Notes under the pieces: model-generated
What the model was told of the DNA's origin: nothing
Database searches by the model: none
The model's input: only the letters and a program-made list of their open reading frames with translations
In this document: piece by piece, positions 41,813 through 50,811 of the stretch
Numbering within the stretch: the first letter of the stretch is position 1
Layout of the letters: each line of letters begins with the position of its first letter
Assembly: GCF_039724765.1 (NCBI RefSeq)
Contig: NZ_CP155730.1
Span: 340,263-404,262 of the forward strand
DNA length: 64,000 nt
Direction of reading: 5' to 3'
Source of the DNA: Sagittula stellata E-37
GTDB taxonomy: Bacteria > Pseudomonadota > Alphaproteobacteria > Rhodobacterales > Rhodobacteraceae
Translations under genes and position numbers: made by a program

Positions 41813-43264
41813 ATGCCCACGCCGATCCCGCTCGATCTCGCTATCCGAAATGCCACCGTCGCCACCAGTCAGGGCGTGGCCCGCATGGACATCGGCGTGG
41901 CCGGGGGCCGTATCTTGCAGCTTGGCGTGGTCGGCCCGGCAGAGGAAGAGGTCGATGCGACGGGGCTGATCGCGACGCCCGGCGGCGTCGATACGCATTG
42001 TCACCTCGACCAGGTCGAGCCCGGCATGGGCAACGGCGCAGAATCGCTGGCCACCGGGGGCCGCTCGGCATTGGCGGGGGGCACGACCTCTGCGGTCTCT
42101 TTCCTTGCGCAGATCCCCGATCACAGCCTGTCGGCGGTCTTCGACGAGAGCATGCGCCGTGGCGAGGCCGCCCGCATCGATTACTCCTTCCACCAGATCA
42201 TCACCGAGGCCACGCCCGAGATCATGGCCGAGGTGCCGCAGATCATCGAGCGCGGCATCCGCAGCCTCAAGGCATTCCTGACCTACGACGACGCCCGGCT
42301 GAACGATGCAGAGTTCCTCGAGGTGCTGGAGACGGCGCGGCGCAGCGGCGCCATGGTCGCCGTGCATTGCGAGAACTATCACGCAATCGCTTGGCTGACG
42401 AAGAAGCTGCTGGCGGACGGCCGGTCCTCGCCCAAGTACCACGCCTGGTCGCGACCCAAGGTGGTCGAGCGCGAGGCCACCTACCGCGCCATATGCCTGG
42501 CTGAACTGGTCGGCACGCCGATCCAGATCTTTCACGTCTCCTGCGCTGAGGTCGCCGAAGAAATCGCGCGGGCGCAGGCGCGCGGTGTGAAAGTATGGGG
42601 CGAGACTTGCCCGCAATATCTCGTGTTGAGCGAGACAGACATGGACCGTCCCGGGCTGGAGGGGGCGGGCTTCATGTGCAGCCCCTCCCCGCGCGCGGTG
42701 GAGGATCAGGCCGGACTATGGAATATGATCCGGCGCGGGGTGATCGACGTGATCTCCTCGGACCACTCCGCCTTCAACCTCGAAGGGCCGCAGGGCAAGA
42801 AGTCCGGTGGGCCGGACACGCCTTTCAGCAAGATCCCCAACGGCGTTCCGGGCGTGGGCGCACGGATGCCGCTGGTCTTTTCAGAAGGGGTGTCCAAGGG
42901 GCGGATCACGCTGGATCATTTCGTCCGCCTGACCGCCACCAATCCGGCAAAGCTTTATGGTCTGGCGCCGCGCAAGGGCGACATCTCCATCGGGTTCGAT
43001 GCGGACATCGTGCTGTGGGATGCCGAACGCGAGGTGACGCTAGACTCGGCCCTCATGCAACACGCGGTCGATTACAGCCCCTACGAGGGACTCACCGTCA
43101 AGGGATGGCCGGTTGCCACCTACCTGCGCGGCACCCTCGCAATGCGCGACGGCGCTGTGCTGGCCCCCGAGGGCGCCGGCATGTTCCTGCCGCGCGACAG
43201 ATATCCGCTGGGTGCCCCTGCGGACAACGTACCCAACGGGTTCAAGGCCGCCGAGATTCCCTGA
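41813..43264 (+). CDS. Dihydropyrimidinase/hydantoinase-family cyclic amidohydrolase, probable allantoinase
   Basis: 483 residues with AAGGA upstream. Metal ligands are H62 and H64 (DTHCHLD), the carboxylated lysine K153 (SLKAFLTY), H185 (VAVHCEN), the HVSC histidine and the Asp in SSDHSAF. The KIPNGVPGV stretch is typical of dihydropyrimidinases. These enzymes open hydantoin or dihydropyrimidine rings; allantoin is 5-ureidohydantoin. With AllE and AllC in the same operon, allantoin is the likely substrate, but hydantoin or dihydrouracil cannot be excluded. Confidence 0.88.
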   Translation: MPTPIPLDLAIRNATVATSQGVARMDIGVAGGRILQLGVVGPAEEEVDATGLIATPGGVDTHCHLDQVEPGMGNGAESLATGGRSALAGGTTSAVSFLAQIPDHSLSAVFDESMRRGEAARIDYSFHQIITEATPEIMAEVPQIIERGIRSLKAFLTYDDARLNDAEFLEVLETARRSGAMVAVHCENYHAIAWLTKKLLADGRSSPKYHAWSRPKVVEREATYRAICLAELVGTPIQIFHVSCAEVAEEIARAQARGVKVWGETCPQYLVLSETDMDRPGLEGAGFMCSPSPRAVEDQAGLWNMIRRGVIDVISSDHSAFNLEGPQGKKSGGPDTPFSKIPNGVPGVGARMPLVFSEGVSKGRITLDHFVRLTATNPAKLYGLAPRKGDISIGFDADIVLWDAEREVTLDSALMQHAVDYSPYEGLTVKGWPVATYLRGTLAMRDGAVLAPEGAGMFLPRDRYPLGAPADNVPNGFKAAEIP

Positions 43265-43329
43265 TCCGGTGGCCAAACAGCCGGCAATGACCGGTACGCT
43301 ATCACCCCTTTCCCAACAGGAGACTAACG

Positions 43330-44607
43330 ATGACGATGTCAAATGCACGCGCCGGCTGGACCCGACGCAATTTCCTAAAGACGTCCGGCACTGCGCTGGC
43401 GGCCACCGCCCTTCCGGCCCCGATGGTCTGGGCGCAGAACATCAAGGACGTAGTCCTGCGGACGACCTCGACAGGAACCGCGGCCGCGAATGCCGTTGCT
43501 GCGAAAGCGAAGGAAGACATCGGCGTGACCATCCAGTTCACCGCACTGGACACCGATTCCGTCAACAACCGCGTCGTGACCCAGCCCGACAGCTACGAGA
43601 TCGCCGACATCGAGTACTTCAGCTGCCGGAAAGTCTTCCCGACCGGGGTCCTGCAGCCGATGGATACCAAGCGGATCAAGTACTACGACGAGATCGTGCC
43701 GCTGTTCAAAACCGGCAAACTGACCCCCGACAGCCAGATCGCGCAGGGCACCGCGCCGCACACCGTGGGTTTTGTCGAGGGGCCGGACTCCACCACCTTC
43801 GCCGATAGCGAAACCGAGTGGATGACGCTGATCCCGACCACCTACAACGCCGATACGCTGGGCATCCGCACCGACATGATCGACCGCGAGATCACCAGCT
43901 GGGCCGACATCATGGACCCCGAGTTCAAGGGCCGCGCGGCGCTGGTGAACATCCCCTCGATCGGCATCATGGATGCGGCGATGATCCTCGAGGCGCAGGG
44001 CGTGCTGACCTATGGCGACAAGGGCAACATGACGCGCGACGAGATCGACCAGACCGTCGAGTTCCTGATCAAGGCCAAGCGCGACGGCCAATTCCGCGCG
44101 CTGTGGAAGAGCTTTGACGAGAGCGTCAACCTGATGACGTCGGGCGAGGTGGTGATCCAGTCCATGTGGTCGCCTGCCGTGGCCGCCGTGCGCTCTCAGG
44201 GGATCCCCTGCGTGTACCAGCCGCTCAAGGAAGGGTATCGCGCCTGGGGTGGCGGCATGGGTCTGGCCCGCGGTCTGGACGGCCTGCAGAAGGATGCGGC
44301 CTATGAGTACATCAACTGGTATCTGTCGGGCTGGGCCGGCGCCTACCTGAACCGCGAGGGCTATTACAGCGGCGTGCTGTCGACCGCCAAGCAGTACATG
44401 ACCGAGAACGAGTGGGGCTTCTGGATGGAAGGCAAGCCCGCCACCGCTCCGATCGTCAGCCCGGAAGGCGTGAAGATGGAAGACGTGGGCGCGGTGCGCG
44501 ACGGCGGCTCTTTCGAAGAGCGCATGGGCAACGTGGCCTGCTGGAACTCGACCATGGACGAAGACCGCTACATGGTCATGAAGTGGAACGAATTCGTCGC
44601 CGCATGA
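43330..44607 (+). CDS. Polyamine-type (PotD-like) ABC substrate-binding protein with Tat signal
   Basis: 425 residues. A Tat motif (WTRRNFLKTSG) and hydrophobic core open the protein. The PotD-like fold is indicated by RAALVNIPSIGIMDAAM and TYNADTLGIRTDM. AGGAG precedes the ATG. It starts 65 bases after the amidohydrolase, so the imported compound is probably that enzyme's substrate (a ureide) rather than spermidine. Confidence 0.88.
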   Translation: MTMSNARAGWTRRNFLKTSGTALAATALPAPMVWAQNIKDVVLRTTSTGTAAANAVAAKAKEDIGVTIQFTALDTDSVNNRVVTQPDSYEIADIEYFSCRKVFPTGVLQPMDTKRIKYYDEIVPLFKTGKLTPDSQIAQGTAPHTVGFVEGPDSTTFADSETEWMTLIPTTYNADTLGIRTDMIDREITSWADIMDPEFKGRAALVNIPSIGIMDAAMILEAQGVLTYGDKGNMTRDEIDQTVEFLIKAKRDGQFRALWKSFDESVNLMTSGEVVIQSMWSPAVAAVRSQGIPCVYQPLKEGYRAWGGGMGLARGLDGLQKDAAYEYINWYLSGWAGAYLNREGYYSGVLSTAKQYMTENEWGFWMEGKPATAPIVSPEGVKMEDVGAVRDGGSFEERMGNVACWNSTMDEDRYMVMKWNEFVAA

Positions 44608-44677
44608 TCCGTCCGGGGCCGTCACCCCTGCGGCGCCGGCCCCGATTCCCTTTCGAAACCCAGACACCAGGATGCGC

Positions 44678-45691
44678 ATGCCCCAGAAGGATGTAGAGCT
44701 CGTCGGGCTGACCAAACGGTTCGGCTCGTCGGTTGCCGTGAACACCATCGACCTCCAGATCGCCGAAGCCAGCTATTGCTGTCTTCTCGGCCCTTCGGGC
44801 TGCGGAAAATCCACCACCCTGCGGATGATCGCGGGCCACGAGGAAGCCACCAGCGGCGACATCCTCGTGCGGGACAAACGGGTGACGCAGCTGCCGCCGT
44901 CGCGGCGCGGCACCGCCATGATGTTCCAGAGCTACGCGCTGTTCCCGCATCTGAATGCGCGCGACAATGTGGCCTTCAGCCTGCAGATGCGCGGCGTCGG
45001 CAAGGCCGAGCGCCATGCCAAGGCGCATGAGCTTCTGGAACTGGTGGAGATGACCGGCTATCTTGACCGGCGTCCGCACGAGTTGTCCGGCGGGCAGCAG
45101 CAGCGCGTGGCACTGGCGCGGGCCCTGGTCAACGAGCCATCGGTGCTGTTGCTGGATGAGCCGCTGTCGGCGCTGGACCCGTTCCTGCGGATTCGCATGC
45201 GCGAGGAGCTGAAGCGGATCCAGCGCGATCTGGGCATCACCTTTATCCACGTGACCCACAGCCAGGACGAAGCGCTGGCCCTGGGCGATCAGGTTGTCGT
45301 CATGCAGGACGGCGAGATCCGCCAGAGCGGGACCGCCCGCGCAGTCTACGAGACGCCGCAGAACGAGTTTGTCGCGCGCTTCATCGGTGGCCACAACATC
45401 CTGTCGTCGGACCGGGGCCCGGTGTCTGTGCGCGCCGACCACATGGCAATCGCCCCCGCTGACCAGGGCGGCCCTGCCGATCAGCGCAGCCTGCACGGCA
45501 CCGTGGGGGCCGTGGAATACCAGGGCAGCCGCGTGCGCATCACCGTCGACGAGGGCCGTGGCAGCGACCGCCGCCACGTTGTGGAGCTGGGGGACCGCGA
45601 CTACTTCGCGGCGCCGGTTTCTGCCGGGGCGCCGGTCAACGTCAGCTGGACGGCCGCCGACGAGCATCCGCTGCAGACGGTGGGGGTATAA
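44678..45691 (+). CDS. PotA-like ABC transporter ATP-binding protein
   Basis: 337 residues from the ATG at 44678 (AGG six bases upstream); an ATG at 44672 has no room for a ribosome site. Walker A GPSGCGKST, signature LSGGQQQR, Walker B VLLLDEPLSALDP and HVTHS are intact. A C-terminal TOBE domain (about 255-337) is present, as in PotA/CysA-type subunits. Confidence 0.94.
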   Translation: MPQKDVELVGLTKRFGSSVAVNTIDLQIAEASYCCLLGPSGCGKSTTLRMIAGHEEATSGDILVRDKRVTQLPPSRRGTAMMFQSYALFPHLNARDNVAFSLQMRGVGKAERHAKAHELLELVEMTGYLDRRPHELSGGQQQRVALARALVNEPSVLLLDEPLSALDPFLRIRMREELKRIQRDLGITFIHVTHSQDEALALGDQVVVMQDGEIRQSGTARAVYETPQNEFVARFIGGHNILSSDRGPVSVRADHMAIAPADQGGPADQRSLHGTVGAVEYQGSRVRITVDEGRGSDRRHVVELGDRDYFAAPVSAGAPVNVSWTAADEHPLQTVGV

Positions 45692-45692
45692 G

Positions 45693-46574
45693 ATGCAGGC
45701 GTCATCCTCGACCTCTTTGCACAGCCGGTTCGACCGGCTTTTGCCCTATCTCCAGATCGCGCCGCTGGCGCTGGTCTTGTTCGTCTTCCTGCTGATCCCG
45801 CTGGGTCTGATCGTCGTGGTCAGCTTCTGGGACTACGACAGCTTCCGCGTCATCCCCGCCTTCGTGACCTTCAACTACGCCGAGATGCTGTCCTCTCCCA
45901 CCATCTGGCGCACGATGTGGAGCACGGTGCAGTTCACCCTGCTGACGCTGGCGATCACCGGGGCCATCGGGTTTTTGGTGGCCTATTACATCGCCTTCTA
46001 CGTCCGCTCGCCGCTGATGAAGACGATCTTCTTCATGGCCTGCACCATCCCCTTTCTGACCTCGAACATCATCCGCATGATCTCCTGGGTGCCGTTCCTG
46101 GGGCGCAATGGGCTGATCAATTCCATGCTGATGGACATCGGCCTGATCGCCGAGCCGCTGGATTTCCTCCTGTACTCGCGCTTTGCCGTGGTGCTGGTCT
46201 ACGTCTACCTCTTCACGCTTTTCATGGTGACGCCGCTGTTCAACGCCATGGCGCGCATCGACCGCAGCGTGATCGAGGCCGCCGTGGACGCCGGTGCATC
46301 TCCCCTGCAGATCATGTTCCGCGTGGTGGCGCCGCTGACCAAAACCGGCTTCGCGATCGGGGCCGTCTTTATCATCACGCTGGTGATGGGCGATTTCGTC
46401 ACCGTACGACTGATGGGCGGCGGACAAAGCGCGTCGACCGGGCTGCTCATCACCAACCAGATCTCGCTGCTGCAATATCCGGCCGCCTGCGCCAACGCCG
46501 TGCTGCTGCTGGTCGTCGTAATGATCGCCATCGGTGGCATCCTGCGCAACGTCGACATCCGGAGAGCGATATGA
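45693..46574 (+). CDS. PotB-like ABC transporter permease
   Basis: 293 residues from the ATG at 45693, one base after the ATPase stop. The first membrane helix is LALVLFVFLLIPLGLIVVVSF. The ATPase-contact loop is EAAVDAGASPLQIMFRVVAP. It ends with an ATGA overlap with the next permease. Confidence 0.92.
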   Translation: MQASSSTSLHSRFDRLLPYLQIAPLALVLFVFLLIPLGLIVVVSFWDYDSFRVIPAFVTFNYAEMLSSPTIWRTMWSTVQFTLLTLAITGAIGFLVAYYIAFYVRSPLMKTIFFMACTIPFLTSNIIRMISWVPFLGRNGLINSMLMDIGLIAEPLDFLLYSRFAVVLVYVYLFTLFMVTPLFNAMARIDRSVIEAAVDAGASPLQIMFRVVAPLTKTGFAIGAVFIITLVMGDFVTVRLMGGGQSASTGLLITNQISLLQYPAACANAVLLLVVVMIAIGGILRNVDIRRAI

Positions 46575-47413
46575 TCCGTCACAGCCCCCTGTCCCGAGTC
46601 CTTCAGGTCATCATGTGGCTTTTCCTGCTGTTCCTCTACGGGCCGACGCTGACCATCCTGATCCTGTCCTTCCAGGGGCCGATGGGCGGTCTGACCTTCC
46701 CCCTGAAAGACCCGTCGCTGCATTGGTTCGCCTCGCTCTTCGAGGTCCAGCGCGTGGGTGACTTCGGCGGCTCGCTGAAGCGTTCGCTGATCCTTGCCGT
46801 GCTGGTCATGTTCGTGAACGTGCTGATCGCGGTGCCTGCCGGCATGGCCCTGCGCAAGGGGTTCCGGGGCAGTCGCGCGATCTTCTGGCTGACCATCGCC
46901 AGCCTGATCGTGCCGTCGATCCTGGTCAGCCTGGGCGTCGGGCTTCTGTTCAGCCAGACCGGGTTGGGCACCAAGTGGTACACGAGCGCCTTCGGTGCGC
47001 ACCTGACCTGGACGCTGCCCTTCGGTGTGCTGATCATGATCGGCGTTTTTGCCCGCCTCAATCCCGCCTACGAAGAGGCGGCGGTCGATGCCGGGGCGAC
47101 GCGGTGGCAGACCTTCCGGCATGTGACCTTTCCGATCATCCTGCCAAACGTGGTCGGCGTGATGCTCTTCGGTTTCTCGCTGTCCTACGACGAGATGCCG
47201 CGCACCGTGCTCGCAGGCGGGGCCTACAACACCCTGCCGCTGGAAATCTACGCCATGACCAACAACGTCACCACGCCCGTGCTTTATGCGCTGGGGTCGC
47301 TGACGACGCTGGTGTCCTTCCTCGTGATCGCTCTTGCGCTCACGCTGATGACCCTCGCCCGCCGCCGCACCGGTGGCGGCGCTGCCCTCAGAAAACCGAA
47401 ACAGGAGTCCTAA
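46571..47413 (+). CDS. PotC-like ABC transporter permease
   Basis: 280 residues from the ATG at 46571. Hydrophobic helices begin VIMWLFLLFLYGPTLTILILS and the contact loop is EAAVDAGATRWQTFRHVTFP. It pairs with the preceding permease. The RidA gene follows after three bases. Confidence 0.92.
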   Translation: MIRHSPLSRVLQVIMWLFLLFLYGPTLTILILSFQGPMGGLTFPLKDPSLHWFASLFEVQRVGDFGGSLKRSLILAVLVMFVNVLIAVPAGMALRKGFRGSRAIFWLTIASLIVPSILVSLGVGLLFSQTGLGTKWYTSAFGAHLTWTLPFGVLIMIGVFARLNPAYEEAAVDAGATRWQTFRHVTFPIILPNVVGVMLFGFSLSYDEMPRTVLAGGAYNTLPLEIYAMTNNVTTPVLYALGSLTTLVSFLVIALALTLMTLARRRTGGGAALRKPKQES

Positions 47414-47416
47414 TCC

Positions 47417-47812
47417 GTGACAACCACCACTCACAAATCCATCGACCGCCGCCCCGTACCGGACATGCCCAGCAAGTCCTGCGTTTCCGTCTACCGTCTG
47501 CCCGGCGGGGGTGGCTTCCTCTGGGGTGTGGCCACGGCACGCGACCTCAGCCTCGACATGCCGGATCAGGCGCGCGACGCCATGGCCGTGATCGATGGAT
47601 ACCTTCAGGACCACGGGCTGGAGCGCAAGGACATCGTGAAATGCGAGGTCGTCACGACCGACCACGACCGCAAGCCTGAATTCGACGCCGTCTGGCAAGA
47701 GTGGATGCCCGAGGGCTACGGCCCGGTCCGGTCCTTCGTGGAATCGAAGATGCCCGAGGGCGACCTGGTCGAGCTGATCATCACCGCCGCGCTGCATACC
47801 GACGAGGCCTGA
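47417..47812 (+). CDS. RidA-family (YjgF) protein
   Basis: 131 residues with a GTG start at 47417 preceded by AGGAG. The RidA fold is suggested by GGGGFLWGVATARDLSLDMPDQARDAMAVIDGYL and the C-terminal EGDLVELIITAAL. RidA proteins hydrolyse reactive enamines/imines, and relatives act as specific deaminases. Here it lies between the importer and the ureidoglycine aminohydrolase, whose substrate is unstable, so it may handle an imine side-product. The usual catalytic Arg position (about residue 105) reads VRSFVES, consistent with the family. Confidence 0.8.
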   Translation: MTTTTHKSIDRRPVPDMPSKSCVSVYRLPGGGGFLWGVATARDLSLDMPDQARDAMAVIDGYLQDHGLERKDIVKCEVVTTDHDRKPEFDAVWQEWMPEGYGPVRSFVESKMPEGDLVELIITAALHTDEA

Positions 47813-47813
47813 G

Positions 47814-48620
47814 ATGTTTCCATCAGACTTCCAACCGGCCCCGGGCCAGTTCCGGCCCGGCGCCATCGGCCATGGCCGCTGCCGCGTCACGCCGAATTAC
47901 GCGCTGATGCCGCCCGAGGGCGTCATGGACAGCTACCTGCCGCAGTGGGTCGATACCACGGCCCGCTTCCTGGCCGCTCCGCAGCTGGGCGCGCGCTTTG
48001 GGCAGGTCATCCTGGAGATGGCGGCCACGGGCGGCACCCGCGGGCGCGTGCGGGACGGCCTTCAGCACCTGTTCTGGGTGCTGGAGGGCGCGGTCATACT
48101 GACCGTGGACGATCACGACCCGGTGGAACTGACGCCGGGCGGCTATGCCTTCCTGCCGGCAGGCACCGGGCACAGCGTTTCGGCGTCGGGCGATGCGCCC
48201 GCGCGGCTGATGGACATCCGCAAGCCCTATGTCCGGGCAGAGGGCTTTGACGCGCCGCCGGTGATCCTGTCGCATCGCGACACGCTGGAGAAGATCAACC
48301 ACAACGGCACCATCGGGCGGACGTGGGAACACCTGATGCCCTACGGCGACATGCGTTTCGACTTCGAGGTCAATATCCTGTCCTTCGAGCCGGGCGTGCA
48401 TTTTCCTGACATCGAGACCCACATCATGGAACATGGGCTTCTGATGCTGGAAGGTCAGGGGCTCTACCTTCTGGATCGCGACTGGCACGAGGTCTGGGAG
48501 GGCGATTTTATCTGGATGGGTCCCTATTGTCCGCAGTTCTTCTACCCCACCGGTTGGACCCGTTCGGCCTACATGCTCTACAAGAACGTCAATCGGGACC
48601 TCGACTTCTCCCATGCGTGA
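47814..48620 (+). CDS. allE: (S)-ureidoglycine aminohydrolase
   Basis: 268 residues of a bicupin. The first cupin is about residues 55-130 (LQHLFWVLEGAVILTVDDHD, LPAGTGHSV), the second about 180-250 with metal ligands in PGVHFPDIETHIMEHGLLMLEG. The terminal WMGPYCPQFFYPTG is the AllE signature. It converts ureidoglycine to ureidoglycolate and ammonia. It overlaps the allantoate amidohydrolase by eight bases, an arrangement that links consecutive steps. Confidence 0.93.
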   Translation: MFPSDFQPAPGQFRPGAIGHGRCRVTPNYALMPPEGVMDSYLPQWVDTTARFLAAPQLGARFGQVILEMAATGGTRGRVRDGLQHLFWVLEGAVILTVDDHDPVELTPGGYAFLPAGTGHSVSASGDAPARLMDIRKPYVRAEGFDAPPVILSHRDTLEKINHNGTIGRTWEHLMPYGDMRFDFEVNILSFEPGVHFPDIETHIMEHGLLMLEGQGLYLLDRDWHEVWEGDFIWMGPYCPQFFYPTGWTRSAYMLYKNVNRDLDFSHA

Positions 48621-49842
48621 CGCCGGGGATCCCGCCGCCTCGCGGTTTCTGACGCGCATCGAGGCGCTGGCGCGCATATCGGACGAATCCGACTGCCTCA
48701 CCCGCCTGCCGCTTGGCGAAGGCCAGCGGCAGGCGGGTGAGATGATCGCCGGCTGGATGCGCGAAGCGGGCATGGACTGCCATCGCGATGCCACCGGGAA
48801 CCTGATAGGCCAATACCCCGCAACCCCGCACGACAACCGCCCTGTGCTGGCACTCGGCTCGCATTTCGATACCGTGCGCAACGCGGGGCGCTTTGACGGC
48901 ACGCTCGGCATCCTTGCCGCCATTGAGACCGTGCAAGCCCTGCATGACGAAGGGATCGCACTGGACGTGACCCTGCAGGTTCTGGCCTTCGAGGACGAAG
49001 AGGGCGTGTGTTTCGGCACAAGTCGCCTCGGGAGCCACGCCTACAGCGGCATGCTCACCGAAGCCGATCTGGCCGCCGAGGGCGCCGGGGGTCTGACGGT
49101 CGCCGACCGCTTGCGGGCGGCGGACCTCTCGCCCGAGGCTGCGCTGCGCGCCCGCGCCGCGCCCCCCGATGCCTATGTCGAGCTGCACATCGAGCAAGGC
49201 CCGGTCCTCGAAGCTATGGGTGCACCTCTAGCAGTCGTCAGCTCCATCGTCGGGCAAACGCGGCTCTCGGTTACGCTGCTCGGGGCCGCAGGCCATGCCG
49301 GGACCGTCCCGATGCGGATGCGCCGCGATGCTTTGGCAGGGGCAGCGGATTGCGTGCTGGCGATCGAGGCTCTGGCAAAAAAGCAGGGCGTCGTCGCCAC
49401 CGTCGGTCAGCTCGACTGTCGACCCGGTGCGATCAATGTCATTCCCGGCGAGGTAGCCTTTACCGTGGACATGCGCAGCGGCAATCCCGCGCGACAGGCA
49501 GTGGCGCGAACCGAGCTGGACCGCGCGCTCGAAGAGATCGCCGGCCGGCGCGGCCTGACGCTGACGGTGGAGCAACTCAGCCATGTCCCGCCCACCACCT
49601 GCGACCCCGCGCTGCTGGCGCAGCTCGCGGCGGCGGTTGGCACGGAAGCCCCGATCATGGAAAGCGGTGCCGGACACGACGCCATCGCCATGTCCCGTAT
49701 CGCGCCAGTCGGAATGCTGTTCGTCGCCTGTCGCGGCGGCATCAGCCACGACCCTGCCGAGCATGTGGAGCCGGCCGATGTCTCCGCGGCCCTTCAGGCG
49801 CTGCGGCGCTTCGTCACCGCCTACTCACCCCTCCGAACCTGA
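48613..49842 (+). CDS. allC: Allantoate amidohydrolase (M20 family)
   Basis: 409 residues. Metal and catalytic motifs: ALGSHFDTVRNAGRFDG (His, Asp), LAFEDEEGVCFGTSRLGS (Glu pair), ELHIEQGPVLEA (His) and SGAGHDAIAM (C-terminal His). These match the N-carbamoyl-amidohydrolase/AllC group. It turns allantoate into ureidoglycine, carbon dioxide and ammonia. It ends eight bases before the convergent GntR gene. Confidence 0.92.
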   Translation: MRDAGDPAASRFLTRIEALARISDESDCLTRLPLGEGQRQAGEMIAGWMREAGMDCHRDATGNLIGQYPATPHDNRPVLALGSHFDTVRNAGRFDGTLGILAAIETVQALHDEGIALDVTLQVLAFEDEEGVCFGTSRLGSHAYSGMLTEADLAAEGAGGLTVADRLRAADLSPEAALRARAAPPDAYVELHIEQGPVLEAMGAPLAVVSSIVGQTRLSVTLLGAAGHAGTVPMRMRRDALAGAADCVLAIEALAKKQGVVATVGQLDCRPGAINVIPGEVAFTVDMRSGNPARQAVARTELDRALEEIAGRRGLTLTVEQLSHVPPTTCDPALLAQLAAAVGTEAPIMESGAGHDAIAMSRIAPVGMLFVACRGGISHDPAEHVEPADVSAALQALRRFVTAYSPLRT

Positions 49843-49850
49843 TGGCGGGC

Positions 49851-50594
49851 TCAGAGGTCCACGCGAAACCGGTACCGATCCGAGCGGTAGGTCACGATGG
49901 CGAACTCGATCGGCAAGCCTTGCCGGGAACGCGCCACGCGGCGCGCGACGAGGACCGGGTCGCTTTCGGTCACGTCGAGATGGGGACAGACCTGCTGGGT
50001 CGCGAGGCTGGCCTCGATGTACTCGACCCCACCGACAATCTCGATCCCAAGCTCCGCACGCAGCCATTCGTAAAGCGAGCCCTCGGCAAGCTGTTCGGAG
50101 GTGGGCGGCGTCTTGGCCCCAAAGATATCCGGCCGCACCCAAGAGATCGAATGGCCGATCAGGCGCTCGTTGGCTTTGAGCTGGCGCTCGACGTAAAACG
50201 GTTGGTCGCCCGAGGGCAGACCCAGGGACTGCGTAGCCTCCAGCGACGCCGGCGCCATGCCGCATCCCAGCACCTGATAGCCGGGCATCATCCCACGACT
50301 GCGCATGTCCTCGGCAAAGCCACGGATCTGGTTCACCGGCTGATCGACACGCGTATCGACAACGACGCTACCGATTCCGGCACGGCGCTTGATCAGCCCC
50401 TCCTGTACAAGTTGCTGCATTGCGGAACGGGTTGTCGTTCGGCTGACCCCGAACTGCGTGTTTATCTCCGCTTCGGTCGGCAGGGTGGCACCCACTGGAA
50501 ACTCCCCGGACTCGATCGCCCGTCGGAAGATCTCGGCCAGCTGCAACCATCTCGGGGCGCCATTGCTGACGAGAACAGACGTGCTCCAGTTCAT
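49851..50594 (-). CDS. GntR-family (HutC/UTRA) regulator
   Basis: 247 residues from the ATG at 50594; ATGs further upstream are weaker. The winged HTH is at about residues 15-75 (LAEIFRRAIESGEFPVG, then VSRTTTRSAMQQLVQEGLIKRR). The UTRA ligand domain follows (about 95-240, ending YRSDRYRFRVDL). It diverges from the PfkB-BtpA operon and is convergent with the ureide operon. A perfect palindrome lies just before the PfkB gene. It probably represses that operon. Confidence 0.93.
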   Translation of the reverse strand: MNWSTSVLVSNGAPRWLQLAEIFRRAIESGEFPVGATLPTEAEINTQFGVSRTTTRSAMQQLVQEGLIKRRAGIGSVVVDTRVDQPVNQIRGFAEDMRSRGMMPGYQVLGCGMAPASLEATQSLGLPSGDQPFYVERQLKANERLIGHSISWVRPDIFGAKTPPTSEQLAEGSLYEWLRAELGIEIVGGVEYIEASLATQQVCPHLDVTESDPVLVARRVARSRQGLPIEFAIVTYRSDRYRFRVDL

Positions 50595-50781
50595 GGGAAT
50601 GCCTTTGATACTACAGAGGCACAAAGTTTAGCCCGTCCGGACCACGATGTCATCAGTCCTCAGAGGTCTTCCGTCCCGAACGCAGCAAACTTGCCGCAAT
50701 CACGGGCATTTATCTTGAACGGAACCCTAGAATCTTCGAATGCTGCCTTTGAGCCCTTCCAAGATCGAAGCATTCGCTATA

Positions 50782-50793
50782 TTGTAATTACAA
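50782..50793. promoter_or_regulatory. Perfect palindrome, probable GntR operator
   Basis: TTGTAATTACAA is fully self-complementary. It sits 18 bases before the PfkB start, next to a TATATT sequence that could be the -10 element, so binding would block transcription. Palindromes of this type with AT centres are usual for HutC/UTRA regulators. Confidence 0.6.
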
Positions 50794-50811
50794 AGGAACA
50801 AAGGCATCCAA

